A DNA stretch of 64,000 bases from Rhodococcus qingshengii. Lineage in GTDB: Bacteria; Actinomycetota; Actinomycetes; Mycobacteriales; Mycobacteriaceae. A program made the position numbers and the translations under genes. This document shows positions 39,201-47,245 of this stretch, one piece after another (within the stretch, counting starts at the first letter, position 1; each line of letters starts with the position of its first letter). The stretch lies in assembly GCF_021025955.1 (NCBI RefSeq), contig NZ_JAJNCL010000002.1, forward strand, positions 237,626-301,625. The letters run 5' to 3'. The notes under the pieces were generated by a model. It was given only the letters and a program-made list of their open reading frames with translations. It was not told where the DNA came from and did not search any database.

Positions 39201-40650
39201 CATCGGCGGACTTCAAGCGTCGACTCCAGATCTCCGCCATCCGATCGAGGTGCCCGTAGGTCCATGACCGATCACCGTCCGAGATCGCAACCGAATCGGC
39301 AGCGTGGTTCACTGCGGAACGCAGAAGAGAATCAAGACTTCTGGGCTCGACTGAAAGCTCGCCACACGCCGGCGTCGTGGCTCCCAGCTCGACATCCGTC
39401 CACAGAGGCGGAGCAGGATGATCCGAGGGTGTGTCGACGAATGCCTCGAGGAACCGAACGAATCGATCATGATGCGCAGAAAGTTCGGCAGCGCTGTACA
39501 GCGCACCGTTGGCCTCGAGATCGACACGAACATTCCCTGTGTAACCGGGGTAGACGTTGAGCGCAATATCGTCGACCGGTCCGGTCGTGAGTATCTCGAC
39601 GTGACCTCGTACCGCACCCAAGGTCAGGGTCCTGTCGAACAACATGACGTTGACGACCGGACCGAACGATTGCACTCTTGACTGCCGTCGACCGTCAGTC
39701 AGAGCGGAAATATCCTCCCGGCGGTAACGTTGGTGCCGAAGTGCCTCGCTCAGTGCGCTTTCGACAACGCGTACTGCCGAGGAGGGGGTCGATGCACCCA
39801 CTCCGTGAAGTACCAGAGGAACCACGTTGGACATCGCGCCTGGCAACGATCTCGACGCAGCAGTCACTCGTCCGGATACCGGCAACGACAAACACAGGTC
39901 GTCGACACCACACATCAGCGCGACGTACGACGCGAACGCCGATATCACGGTTGCTGCCGAGATATCGGAAAGTGGCACTGTGCCACTCGCCCGCAGCGTT
40001 CTTCGCCGATTAGTACCCGTCGCACTCGTTCCCAAGGACGGAAATGAAGGAACTGACCGGAGTTTCTCATGCCAGAACTCTCGATCGCGGACACAGCGTT
40101 GTGATTCTCGGTATCGGCTTTCCTGCCGGGCAACCGCCGCCGCGCGATCCGCCACAACCGAGTCGACCTGATCCGGCCTCACCGGACCAGCGGACAGATA
40201 GATCTCGGTGGTGCGGCGCATCAGAAGTGCAGCGGAGTAACCGTCGAGTGCGATGTGATGCGCACGGTAGTACCAGAACCAGCGATGAGGACCGACCTGC
40301 AACAGATTTGCGACGGTGAGGGCAGCACCCGGATCGAGAGTTGCTGTGCTCCACTCTCGATTCATCCACGCCATCGCTGCCTCGACGGGATCGTCGTATC
40401 GACGAAAATCCAGCCTGCCGCCGACCAGTGCCACATCAGGGTCGTCGTCCACGTCAGGCACTCCCTCCGTCACACGTAGACGAAGGCCCGCAACACCGAA
40501 CTCACGGTGCGCGGCGACTGTCGCTGATTCCAGTCGAGACGCGTCCAGTTCACCGTTCAGATCAACGAACTGAGCTATGACAAACGGCGTCGTCGGATCG
40601 AGGGACTGAGCGAACCACAACGAGCGTTGTGCAGCTGTCAACGGCGTCAT
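36277..40650 (-). CDS. Non-ribosomal peptide synthetase, C-A-T-C, no thioesterase
   Basis: This 1457-residue NRPS has condensation domain 1 (about 1-430; HHIALDGYS), an adenylation domain (about 445-930; IFTSGSTGRPKAVSVTHRG, YGPTEAT, GELYLSGPGLARGY), a carrier domain with FFDLGGDSLSA (about 985), and condensation domain 2 (about 1040-1457; HHIAADGWS). A hand alignment to PheA gives a specificity code near D-T-V-L-I-G-A-C-S, which I cannot assign to an amino acid. There is no thioesterase or reductase, and no further module lies downstream, so the last C domain may release the product onto an amine or another carrier. The ATG overlaps the methyltransferase stop (ATGA). Confidence 0.93.
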   Translation of the reverse strand: MTPLTAAQRSLWFAQSLDPTTPFVIAQFVDLNGELDASRLESATVAAHREFGVAGLRLRVTEGVPDVDDDPDVALVGGRLDFRRYDDPVEAAMAWMNREWSTATLDPGAALTVANLLQVGPHRWFWYYRAHHIALDGYSAALLMRRTTEIYLSAGPVRPDQVDSVVADRAAAVARQESRYRESQRCVRDREFWHEKLRSVPSFPSLGTSATGTNRRRTLRASGTVPLSDISAATVISAFASYVALMCGVDDLCLSLPVSGRVTAASRSLPGAMSNVVPLVLHGVGASTPSSAVRVVESALSEALRHQRYRREDISALTDGRRQSRVQSFGPVVNVMLFDRTLTLGAVRGHVEILTTGPVDDIALNVYPGYTGNVRVDLEANGALYSAAELSAHHDRFVRFLEAFVDTPSDHPAPPLWTDVELGATTPACGELSVEPRSLDSLLRSAVNHAADSVAISDGDRSWTYGHLDRMAEIWSRRLKSADVGPDDVVVVTIPRSIESVLAMWAAARVGATYVPIDPAHPAERLVDMLGVCKPKIGLTTFGLRNSLPYDLEWLFLDRDPGAFGPSFDAEPAHADHRAYMIFTSGSTGRPKAVSVTHRGLANLATDIRKKYELDSRSVVMHCASTSFDTSVVEMLAPALFGASSVICPPETVGGFELEDLICRHAVTHLLVTPSALATLAPERVPCLKFLIVGGEKLPHELMRRWAPFVRVRSAYGPTEATCSVTITDVLNVDDRVTLGRLMHGVEAVVLDASLEPLSTGAAGELYLSGPGLARGYEGRAGETAARFVASTLSSGQRMFRSGDRVRWTDDAQFEFLGRTDDQVKVRGRRIELGEIDSVLYGHPSVEFATTLVRDLANGSPALVSYVKLHSGILDSDASIERLLTQKLPEYMIPVVVIRIDAVPLTTNKKVDRGVLPAPTFERREAVRVATPIESRIIRTFEEVLTATEIGHSDSFFDLGGDSLSATRVIGRLNADFGINLGVRDLFDSPSAAALASSFGQHLGRVPPLERAVDASTPLLSPAQEYIGRELTSPALYNLPFTIRVRGRLDHDALASAVHDVMVRHETLRTVYPDVAGSPRPLVVNPDRIPRGLQVVEGNSSDAGSIVHQTLSRGFDVRSEIPIRLIVCAYGRDDHLLAAVVHHIAADGWSLAILARDLSIAYEARARNTHPTWPETAVRYSDYAKWRTAILGAQQERTDLTVGQLEHWATVLDGAPSEISLPLDHARPLMWTFGGGRVEFLLDSETHRGLTTTAKRVEAGMFTVVHAVLTATLSALSGDHDIIIGSPVAGRGHPKLDDLVGMFVNTLVLRTHVDVTEDFDSLVAECRRVELLAHDHSDVQFERLVDYLDPPRHASLHPFFQVAMSFENFPAAVLESDGLTFEVTPRPLDIAKCDLHFHFAEVFDETGEPAGIEATLVYSSDLFDAATATLFAKTLSATADALVASPDAALLALDTKP

Positions 40651-41294
40651 CGTCTCGCTCGGATCACGACGATCTCCTCGGTGACCTGATCGGGAGCGAT
40701 GACACCGATCGACTCCAGGTATCGCCTGCGCGACAGCAAGACCGGACCGAAAGGAATCAAGGTCCTCGACACCACCGATGCCTCGAGTTCATGGTCGGCC
40801 AACCGTTCGACGGTGCGATCGATACCGCTGAGTGCTGACTGGATCAGCAGTATCGTGCCCTCCTTCCGCAGAACACCCGGTGCCTTCGCGCATATGCGAT
40901 CGATCAACAAGCGTCCGTCGTTGCCTCCGTCCCAACTACGAGCACGGCCGGTGCGCGGCGCACGATCGCCCACAGAAGGAACATAGGGCGGGTTCGAGAC
41001 GACGAGGTCGAATCGACGACCGTGAAACGGGGCCAGGAGATCTCCGTGACGGGCGTGGATTCTGTGACCGCGGAGTCGCCCGTTCATCCAGGTGCACACC
41101 GCGGCACGTCGTGAGATATCCACGGCGAAAACCGTTCCCGCCCCAGCTTTGGCCGCACACACACTCAGCGCACCACTACCGGAGCACAGATCGAGAACCT
41201 GAGAAGACGCATCCAACTTCTCGGCGCGTACTGCGTCGGAGATGAGGCGGGTATCGCTCTGAGGCGCATAGACACCGGGAAATCGAATCATCAC
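40647..41294 (-). CDS. HemK/MTQ2-like SAM-dependent methyltransferase
   Basis: This 215-residue Rossmann methyltransferase has motif I VLDLCSGSGALSVCAA, an acidic residue after VFAVD and the NPPY motif in LVVSNPPYVPSVGD. NPPY is typical of N-methyltransferases acting on glutamine, adenine or other planar nitrogen. It is shorter than PrmC and lacks its N-terminal domain, resembling the mycobacterial HemK2-type. The stop overlaps the NRPS start (ATGA), which suggests that it modifies the NRPS product or is simply co-expressed. The N-terminal FPGVYAPQSDTRLISDAV is typical for this subgroup. Confidence 0.87.
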   Translation of the reverse strand: MMIRFPGVYAPQSDTRLISDAVRAEKLDASSQVLDLCSGSGALSVCAAKAGAGTVFAVDISRRAAVCTWMNGRLRGHRIHARHGDLLAPFHGRRFDLVVSNPPYVPSVGDRAPRTGRARSWDGGNDGRLLIDRICAKAPGVLRKEGTILLIQSALSGIDRTVERLADHELEASVVSRTLIPFGPVLLSRRRYLESIGVIAPDQVTEEIVVIRARR

Positions 41295-41329
41295 ACTGCG
41301 CTCCTGCCGTGGACTTGCTCGGTGGATGT

Positions 41330-41827
41330 CTACGACTGCTCCTGCCAGACTGCCTTCGCTCCGCTCTCACCGATTCGATAAACCTGGACCATCGAACCAA
41401 CGGCCGCCACGATTGCCATTGCCGCTATCGCAACTGTCACGACTCGGAGCAGCGTCGAACTGTCGGACAGTGAAGTTCGTGCGCTTCGCCACTCGGTGAA
41501 TCTATTGGTATGCAGAACCCACCATGTCGCCGCGAACACGAACACCGCGATGGACCAGATCAGAAGTTGATCACCGAGTTCGGCGTGAATCTCGATCAAC
41601 TCGCTGTGAGGCGAATTGTGTTCGAGCCATTCACCTGCATCGGTCGTGATCGGTACGAGTATCAACGTGACGAGGGCGATGGCCGGTGGGAAGATCCCGA
41701 GCCTGCGCCGAGCACTCGGCCACAGAACGGAGCAGAGAACCAGAACCGCCGAGAGCGGAACCAACACGACAACGAAATGAACGAGGAGTGGGTGAGCGGG
41801 TAATCCGCCGATCGTAGTCAGGCCCAT
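41330..41827 (-). CDS. DUF2231 membrane protein
   Basis: This 165-residue protein has four predicted transmembrane helices and starts GLTTIGGLPAHPLLVHFVVV; the conserved LPAHPLLVHF is the DUF2231 hallmark, with His residues that may bind haem or metal. DUF2231 proteins are poorly understood and often occur near cytochrome or copper genes. The ATG at 41827 is preferred; a TTG nine bases upstream gives three more residues. No clear ribosome-binding site was seen. It lies between the NRPS operon and the histidine kinase. Confidence 0.85.
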   Translation of the reverse strand: MGLTTIGGLPAHPLLVHFVVVLVPLSAVLVLCSVLWPSARRRLGIFPPAIALVTLILVPITTDAGEWLEHNSPHSELIEIHAELGDQLLIWSIAVFVFAATWWVLHTNRFTEWRSARTSLSDSSTLLRVVTVAIAAMAIVAAVGSMVQVYRIGESGAKAVWQEQS

Positions 41828-41890
41828 GTCGATCAACGTAGGCAGGATTTCTTGGAGAGTTCTGGGGACCCTGCTCGAACGTGCTCGGTG

Positions 41891-43126
41891 TCAACGAGCT
41901 ACCGGCAGCACAATCTCGAAGGACGAGCCGACGTCCGGTGTCGATTCGACGAAGACTTTCCCTCGGTGCGCGTGCGCGATCTCGCGAACCAAGGACAATC
42001 CGATGCCATATCGCCGGCTACCGGCGGGTTGAGTCGGGCCATGTGAGAATCGGTCGAACAGAATCGGAACCGCTTCAGATTCGATTCCGATTCCCGTATC
42101 GCTCACGCGGATTCTGACGTGGTCGCGATCTCGCTCGACGCGGAGAAGGACGTGGCCTCCTGGACGCTCGTGAGCAAGCGCATTGTCAACGAGCGCGAGA
42201 ACCGCTCGGCGCAAAGCCGATTCGATCCCCAAGACCACTGGCTCTCCAGTTCCGGCCTTGCTCACGTCGACAGAGACGCCAGATTTCTGAGCATGATCGG
42301 CCACACTGTCACGGACCTTCTCACACACTGCCGCCATGTCCACTCGATTCCGGGGTTGTCCGCTGTCGTCCATCGATGCGGCCATCAACAGGTCCTCGAT
42401 GACTTCGCCGAGGGCCCGAGTGTCGTCCACCAACCCGTTGAGCTGCGAAACAAGCTCAGAAGACTCGAGCGAGTCTCCGCGTCGAGCCAAAAGTTGTGCA
42501 CGAGTGTGTAGTACGGTCAACGGCGCACGTAGTTCGTGCGATGCATCGGCGACAAAACGACGTTGCAACTCGAGCGCCTGTGTCAGTGGCTGAATCGCAC
42601 GTCGGGACAACAACACCACGACGCCCACAGATGCGGCAATTCCGGTAAGTTCGGCAAATCCGAGTGCAAGAAGTAATCGCTGCCTTCCTGATTCATAGGG
42701 CTCGAGTGCCGCGATCACGACAACGCGACCTTCCGCACCGTCGGAGACGAGGGCCCTGAAGTTGCTGTCACCATCGGTGAAATCCGAATACCCAGCGGGC
42801 GCATCCAACAGTACCGCGGTACCGGTGGGGGCATGCGCGCTCACGGTCTCCACCCCATCATAGGAACGAAAGGCCAGCGACATACCGGGCGGCGGATCGT
42901 CCGCATCGTCTGCTGTGGCTGCAACCTCAGTCAGTGCAGAACGAATCTGACGATCCTGTGCCCGCGTATACCCCACGTAGGACACCGCTCCGACGATCAG
43001 CAACACGGCACCGAGAGCAATGGCGGCTTGGACCGCAGCTGAACGTCCGGCTCGCCGTAGACGCACCTCGTCACCGAACCCGATCCCAGACGACTGCCTG
43101 TCCTTGTTTTTGCTGCGGACAATCAT
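41891..43126 (-). CDS. Sensor histidine kinase (HisKA/HATPase, membrane bound)
   Basis: This 411-residue protein has two transmembrane helices (about 31-52 and 154-173) enclosing a sensor region of about 100 residues, then the H box FVADASHELRAPLTVLHTRAQ (split over the HisKA helix) and the HATPase boxes LVDNALAHERPGGH, VSDTGIGIESE and RYGIGLSLVREI. It phosphorylates the OmpR-type regulator encoded immediately upstream; the genes overlap by 4 bp (ATGA). The pair is divergent from the ApbE/ferric-reductase operon and probably controls it. No haem or metal motif is evident in the sensor loop. Confidence 0.92.
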   Translation of the reverse strand: MIVRSKNKDRQSSGIGFGDEVRLRRAGRSAAVQAAIALGAVLLIVGAVSYVGYTRAQDRQIRSALTEVAATADDADDPPPGMSLAFRSYDGVETVSAHAPTGTAVLLDAPAGYSDFTDGDSNFRALVSDGAEGRVVVIAALEPYESGRQRLLLALGFAELTGIAASVGVVVLLSRRAIQPLTQALELQRRFVADASHELRAPLTVLHTRAQLLARRGDSLESSELVSQLNGLVDDTRALGEVIEDLLMAASMDDSGQPRNRVDMAAVCEKVRDSVADHAQKSGVSVDVSKAGTGEPVVLGIESALRRAVLALVDNALAHERPGGHVLLRVERDRDHVRIRVSDTGIGIESEAVPILFDRFSHGPTQPAGSRRYGIGLSLVREIAHAHRGKVFVESTPDVGSSFEIVLPVAR

Positions 43127-43785
43127 GATCCGAGCCGGTATCCGAGTCCGTGGACGGTGGCTACGACGTCCCTGCCCAGTTTCCGCCTGAGATAGTGGAC
43201 ATAAGTGTCAACGGTGCCTGGAGTATCGGCACTTCCGAAGACACGCCCCAGAAGCTGAGTCCGAGAAAAAACCTGCCCAGGCGATGCGCACAAAAACCCG
43301 AGCAGTTCGCTCTCGCGTTCGGACAACGAGGTCACCGATCCGGACTCGGTGTCGGTAGCCGTCCGGTTCACTCGATCGATTTCCCACCTTCCGACCACGA
43401 TCGGCACTATGGACGTTCGGCGACGCAACAGCGCACGCATTCGAGCCAACAACTCGGGAATCTCGAAGGGTTTGACCAAGTAGTCCTCGGCACCGGCATC
43501 GAGTCCCTCCACTCGATCGGCAACGGAACCGCGAGCAGTGAGGATCAACGACGGTACTGAGCAATCCCTCGCCCGGAGGGTTCTGAGCAATTCCACACCG
43601 TCGATGACCGGCACTCCACGATCGAAAACGAAAGCATCGTAGCTGCGGGTCAACGCCAGATGCAGACCGACTTGTCCGTCGTGCGCCACGTCGACCTCGT
43701 GCCCTTCCTCCTCGAAGAGGTCCGCAAGCAGGCCCGCCAATTGCCGGTCGTCCTCGACAAGAAGAATTCGTGGTTTCGCGCCCAT
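43123..43785 (-). CDS. OmpR/PhoB family response regulator
   Basis: This 220-residue regulator has a receiver domain (RILLVEDDRQLAGLL, phospho-acceptor Asp in FVFDRGVPVIDG, Lys in YLVKPFEIPELLARM) and a winged-helix DNA-binding domain ending VHYLRRKLGRDVVATVHGLGYRLG. The ATG at 43785 begins the conserved domain; the ORF extends further upstream without similarity. It is the partner of the histidine kinase encoded downstream. A palindrome, TTGAG-TT-CTCAA (43928-43939), lies in the gap between this gene and the divergent ApbE operon and could be a regulatory site. Confidence 0.92.
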   Translation of the reverse strand: MGAKPRILLVEDDRQLAGLLADLFEEEGHEVDVAHDGQVGLHLALTRSYDAFVFDRGVPVIDGVELLRTLRARDCSVPSLILTARGSVADRVEGLDAGAEDYLVKPFEIPELLARMRALLRRRTSIVPIVVGRWEIDRVNRTATDTESGSVTSLSERESELLGFLCASPGQVFSRTQLLGRVFGSADTPGTVDTYVHYLRRKLGRDVVATVHGLGYRLGS

Positions 43786-43927
43786 GCCTGCGAGCCTGCC
43801 ACGTCCGTTCTGAGAACTCTCCAAGATTGCAGCGCGATCGTGGAACTCGGAACTCTCCGACGGCACGACCGATTCCCAGCAGCTTCACAGCAGACATGCA
43901 GCCCCGGACAAGCACCTCGGCCGATTG

Positions 43928-43939
43928 TTGAGTTCTCAA
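43928..43939. promoter_or_regulatory. Short palindrome in the RR/ApbE-operon intergenic region
   Basis: TTGAGTTCTCAA is a perfect 5-bp inverted repeat with a 2-bp centre, flanked by GATTG and TCG. It lies 26 bp upstream of the small membrane protein gene and about 140 bp upstream of the response regulator. OmpR-type regulators usually bind direct repeats, so a role for the adjacent regulator is uncertain. Confidence 0.3.
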
Positions 43940-43964
43940 TCGAACCTTCGAGAGCAGGCATCAG

Positions 43965-44240
43965 ATGGATACACCGGAAGACGGATTTCGACGCACCCGA
44001 ATCGTCACCGAGGCCCTCGTGGCATTCGGAGTCGTGGGCGTTGTCGGCGGAACAGTACTTGCCTATTCGGATACGCAGGCCACGGCGATCACAGCGACCA
44101 CAGACGAAACCAAGCAATCGAGCAGTGCACCTGGCGGCAGTTCGACTCCGAACTCGCAATCGAAAACTACCTCAACCGCGGCGGCACCGAAGACCTCGAG
44201 CGGAAGTTCTACTCCCCACGCTCGATCGGCCGGATCGTGA
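43965..44240 (+). CDS. Small membrane-anchored Ser/Thr-rich protein at the head of the ApbE operon
   Basis: This 91-residue protein has an N-terminal cytoplasmic tail, one transmembrane helix (about 14-34, TEALVAFGVVGVVGGTVLAY) and a Ser/Thr/Pro-rich extracytoplasmic tail. The stop overlaps the ApbE start (GTGA). In related clusters this position holds an FMN-binding-domain protein, the target of ApbE flavinylation, with the same kind of anchor and Ser/Thr-rich linker. Here no FMN-binding domain and no S-G-A-T-type motif can be seen. It may be a truncated acceptor or an unusual acceptor; its role is unknown. Confidence 0.65.
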   Translation: MDTPEDGFRRTRIVTEALVAFGVVGVVGGTVLAYSDTQATAITATTDETKQSSSAPGGSSTPNSQSKTTSTAAAPKTSSGSSTPHARSAGS

Positions 44241-45178
44241 CCACCTCCCTGAGCGTCGCGAGTTCCATGTGGAGGGTGTGGGGCCTCGAAGCCACGGTCG
44301 TGGTGACAAAACCCGAGGCGATTCCATCTGCCAGGTCGATAATCGACGAGCGCCTTCTCGAAATAGAATTGGCATGCAGTCGATTTCGTGACGATTCAGA
44401 GATTCGAGCTCTCGAAAAGTCGACAGGCCTACCAGTCGAAGTGAGTAGCACGCTTGCCCGTCTGATCCAGACAGCACTCGATGGCGCCGAGTGCACGGAC
44501 GGCGCCGTCGACCCGACCATCGGCGCAGCGCTCGTCGCGCTCGGATACGACCGCGATTTCGCGCAGATCGAAGGCAGGGACGTGCCGATCAAGACATCGT
44601 TCGTCTCTACTCCGCAGTGGACCTCGGTCAAACTCGACGGACAAAAGGTCACAGTTCCCCCGGGCGTCCAACTCGACCTCGGGGCAACGGCAAAGGCCCT
44701 CGCAGCAGACGAATGTGCGCACGCCGTCAGCATGTCACTCGACTGCGGTGTCCTGGTGTGCCTCGGCGGAGACATCGCTACCGCCGGACCGGCGCCGGAC
44801 GGTGGGTGGATCGTTCTCGTCCAAGACGGCGACGACGCCCCGGCCGATACGGTCGCCATTCCAGGCGGGACAGCCATCGCTACATCCAGCACCAGGAAGC
44901 GTCGATGGTCGCAAAACGGTAGACACGTGCACCACATCGTCGATCCGCGGAGTGGCACCAGCGTTGATGCCGCATGGCAGACGGTCACCGTCGGCGCAGA
45001 CAGTTGTGTGTCGGCAAACCTCGCGAGCACCGCATGCATCGTCCGAGGTTTCGAAGGTGCGCGGGACCTCATGAACACGGGCCTACCGGTGCGACTGGTG
45101 GACCGTGCAGGTGAGATCCGCCTACTGAACGGATGGCCGACGGAAGATGCGGTCGCCACCGGCAGACGGGAACCCTAG
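44237..45178 (+). CDS. apbE: FAD:protein FMN transferase (ApbE family)
   Basis: This 313-residue ApbE family protein includes GLEATVVVTKP, EIELACSRFRDDSEI, the motif VQLDLGATAKALAAD and LGGDIATAGPAPDGG, followed by HHIVDPRSG. ApbE enzymes attach FMN covalently to Thr/Ser of target proteins using FAD and Mg2+. The start is GTG 44237, overlapping the upstream stop; the in-frame extension to 43925 is not homologous. No signal peptide is seen, although many ApbE proteins act outside the membrane. The operon continues with a ferric-reductase-like membrane protein and a NuoF-like protein, so it probably matures a flavin electron carrier in that chain. Confidence 0.9.
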   Translation: MTTSLSVASSMWRVWGLEATVVVTKPEAIPSARSIIDERLLEIELACSRFRDDSEIRALEKSTGLPVEVSSTLARLIQTALDGAECTDGAVDPTIGAALVALGYDRDFAQIEGRDVPIKTSFVSTPQWTSVKLDGQKVTVPPGVQLDLGATAKALAADECAHAVSMSLDCGVLVCLGGDIATAGPAPDGGWIVLVQDGDDAPADTVAIPGGTAIATSSTRKRRWSQNGRHVHHIVDPRSGTSVDAAWQTVTVGADSCVSANLASTACIVRGFEGARDLMNTGLPVRLVDRAGEIRLLNGWPTEDAVATGRREP

Positions 45179-45180
45179 TC

Positions 45181-45738
45181 GTGGACGAAGCACTGTGGGC
45201 ATTGGGTCGAGGGACAGGTATCACCGCTCTCGTGTTCATGACGATGTCGATGGTTCTCGGAATCGTCACACGGTCCGGGAGAGCTCTAGCGGGACTACCT
45301 CGATTCGGCGTGCAGAACGTGCACAGGGACGCCGCCTTGATCGGGGTGATCCTCGTAGTCGTACACATGCTGGCACTGTTGGCCGATCCGTACGCACAAC
45401 TGAAACTCGTCGACTTCGTCTTCCCTTTCCTGGGTAACTATCGTGCCTTCTGGCTCGGACTGGGCACCCTTGCGTTCGATGTTCTGTTCGCGGTGTCCTT
45501 GACAGGACTACTGCGAAATCGCCTAGGAAACAGAACTTTTCGCGTTGTTCATTGGAGCGCGTACGCTCTGTGGCCGATCGCGTTCGCGCACGGACTGGGA
45601 AACGGAACGGACTCAGGACACACGTGGTTTCTCGCCATCGCCATCGGATCGGCCGTCGCGGTGACCGGAGCAGTTCTCTGGCGACTCCGGACAGACTTCG
45701 TCGAATTCTCGACCCTGCGCCTCATGGAAAGGACGTGA
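45181..45738 (+). CDS. Ferric reductase-like transmembrane protein
   Basis: This 185-residue protein has about six transmembrane helices and conserved His residues in pairs suited to haem b ligation (NVHRDAALIGVILVVVHMLA; RVVHWSAYALWPIAFAHGLG). It matches the ferric-reductase-like transmembrane domain family (YedZ/MsrQ type). It would move electrons across the membrane between a quinol or NADH module and an outside flavin acceptor. The GTG at 45181 follows the apbE stop by two bases; ATG 45133 inside apbE is an alternative. The next gene, NuoF-like, starts two bases after its stop. Confidence 0.87.
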   Translation: MDEALWALGRGTGITALVFMTMSMVLGIVTRSGRALAGLPRFGVQNVHRDAALIGVILVVVHMLALLADPYAQLKLVDFVFPFLGNYRAFWLGLGTLAFDVLFAVSLTGLLRNRLGNRTFRVVHWSAYALWPIAFAHGLGNGTDSGHTWFLAIAIGSAVAVTGAVLWRLRTDFVEFSTLRLMERT

Positions 45739-45739
45739 C

Positions 45740-46957
45740 GTGACAACCGAATCCACCTATGCGGGCCTTCTCGCCGCATGCTCACCCGATCTAGCCGCCC
45801 ACACGGCCCTCCACGGCCACAACCCACGCTCGTCGCCGGGTACCTTGAGCCGCCTACTCGCCGATGCCGGTCTCCACGGGAAAGGCGGGGCGGCATTTTC
45901 GACTGCGCGAAAACTCGATTCCGTAACTGGACGGCGTGTTGTGGTTATCGCAAACGGTAGCGAAGGCGAACCGCTCAGCGACAAGGATGCAGTTCTTCTC
46001 GAACGTGCGCCGCACCTCGTCCTCGACGGCTTACAACTCGTCGCGCACGAGTGCGGAAGCGAAGAAACATATCTGTACGCAGGATCGCAACTGCTTCAAT
46101 TCGTACGGAATGCGTTGAAAGAAAGAAGGACTGCCGGGCTGACCGAGCCTTTGGTCACACTCGTGGCTTCACCGAAGACATTCATCAGCGGCGAGACATC
46201 CGCGATAGTCGGAACGATCGAAGGCCGAGCACCCATTCCTCGAGACCGCTCGGTACACAGCACCGTGGCCGGGCTGAACGGACGACCCACAGTGGTTCAC
46301 AATGTAGAGACACTGGCGCACATCGCTCTCATCGCCCGATACGGACCCGAGTGGTTCCGCACGCGAGGGCTAGGCGACGCGTCGGGGACGACCTTGATCA
46401 CCCTGTCAGGCGATGTGACCGTGAGTGGTGTCGTCGAGATCCCGATGGGAATTCCATTGGATCAGTTGGTGACCCAGTATGCGCGTACTGATACTCCGTC
46501 GATCAGAGCAGTCCTCGTCGGCGGGTTTCACGGAGGTTGGATCGATGCGCAAGACTTGCCAACTACCACCATGACAACAACGGCTTTGGTGACGGTCGGT
46601 GCTTCGCTCGGCGCCGGAGTCATTCACGTACTGGGTCACGCAAGGTGTGGTCTGAAGACTTCAGCCGACATCGTTGAGTATCTCGCCGATCAAAGCGCTC
46701 GGCAGTGTGGACCGTGCATCAACGGAATGCCCCGACTGGCACGCGCGTTATCCGAGATTGCCTATCGCTCAGGGTCGGTCCATACCCAGGAGTCGATCCG
46801 ATATCTGGCAGATCTGGTCGAGGGGCGTGGAGCATGCAAACATCCGGACGGGACAGTGAGATTGGTAAGGAGCTCGCTTCACGTTTTCCAGCACGATCTC
46901 CGAATGCATGCCGCAGGAGCCTGCGAGGTCAACACACGGATGGGAGCGGCATCATGA
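45740..46957 (+). CDS. NuoF/RnfC-like NADH-binding flavoprotein with a 4Fe-4S site
   Basis: This 405-residue protein is related to the NADH-binding 51-kDa subunit of complex I. A glycine-rich FMN/NADH segment (GLHGKGGAAFSTARKL; VVVIANGSEGEPLSDKD) is followed by an SLBB-like region and the C-terminal SARQCGPCINGMPRLA with a later Cys in GRGACKHPDG that bind a 4Fe-4S cluster. It probably oxidises NAD(P)H and passes electrons to the ferredoxin encoded next (ATGA overlap) and to the membrane haem protein. It is a stand-alone member, with no other nuo genes nearby. Confidence 0.88.
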   Translation: MTTESTYAGLLAACSPDLAAHTALHGHNPRSSPGTLSRLLADAGLHGKGGAAFSTARKLDSVTGRRVVVIANGSEGEPLSDKDAVLLERAPHLVLDGLQLVAHECGSEETYLYAGSQLLQFVRNALKERRTAGLTEPLVTLVASPKTFISGETSAIVGTIEGRAPIPRDRSVHSTVAGLNGRPTVVHNVETLAHIALIARYGPEWFRTRGLGDASGTTLITLSGDVTVSGVVEIPMGIPLDQLVTQYARTDTPSIRAVLVGGFHGGWIDAQDLPTTTMTTTALVTVGASLGAGVIHVLGHARCGLKTSADIVEYLADQSARQCGPCINGMPRLARALSEIAYRSGSVHTQESIRYLADLVEGRGACKHPDGTVRLVRSSLHVFQHDLRMHAAGACEVNTRMGAAS

Positions 46958-47187
46958 GCACAAAATCGCCCAAAGTCCTACACATCGATTGGACTACATG
47001 TGAAGGTCGAGGACTGTGCACAGAACTGCTGCCGACCCTGCTGACGCGCGACGAATGGGGATATCCACTCCCACACGATCGCCGACGTGAGCCACACATT
47101 TCCGCCGAACTCGAAACGGATGCCCAACGCGCCGTCAAACTCTGTCCCAGAGCGTCATTGAGGGTTCTCTCGGGTCAGGATCGATGA
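46954..47187 (+). CDS. Small ferredoxin (3Fe-4S type)
   Basis: This 77-residue ferredoxin has a Cys arrangement TCEGRGLCTELLP and, near the end, KLCPRASL. This C-x5-C...CP pattern with three Cys fits a single [3Fe-4S] cluster of the type found with actinobacterial P450s, although a 4Fe-4S form is possible. The ATG overlaps the NuoF-like stop (ATGA). It is likely the electron shuttle between the NADH-binding subunit and the ferric-reductase-like membrane protein. It is the last gene of the operon. Confidence 0.85.
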   Translation: MSTKSPKVLHIDWTTCEGRGLCTELLPTLLTRDEWGYPLPHDRRREPHISAELETDAQRAVKLCPRASLRVLSGQDR

Positions 47188-47245
47188 AAATCTGTTTCCA
47201 TGCACAGATCCCGACTTCGCAATCAGTCCATACTGTCGACATCGA

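Noticed and set aside
43925-44236. N-terminal extension of the ApbE ORF
   Set aside because: The extension is out of frame with the small membrane protein gene and non-homologous; GTG 44237 gives the usual GTGA coupling.
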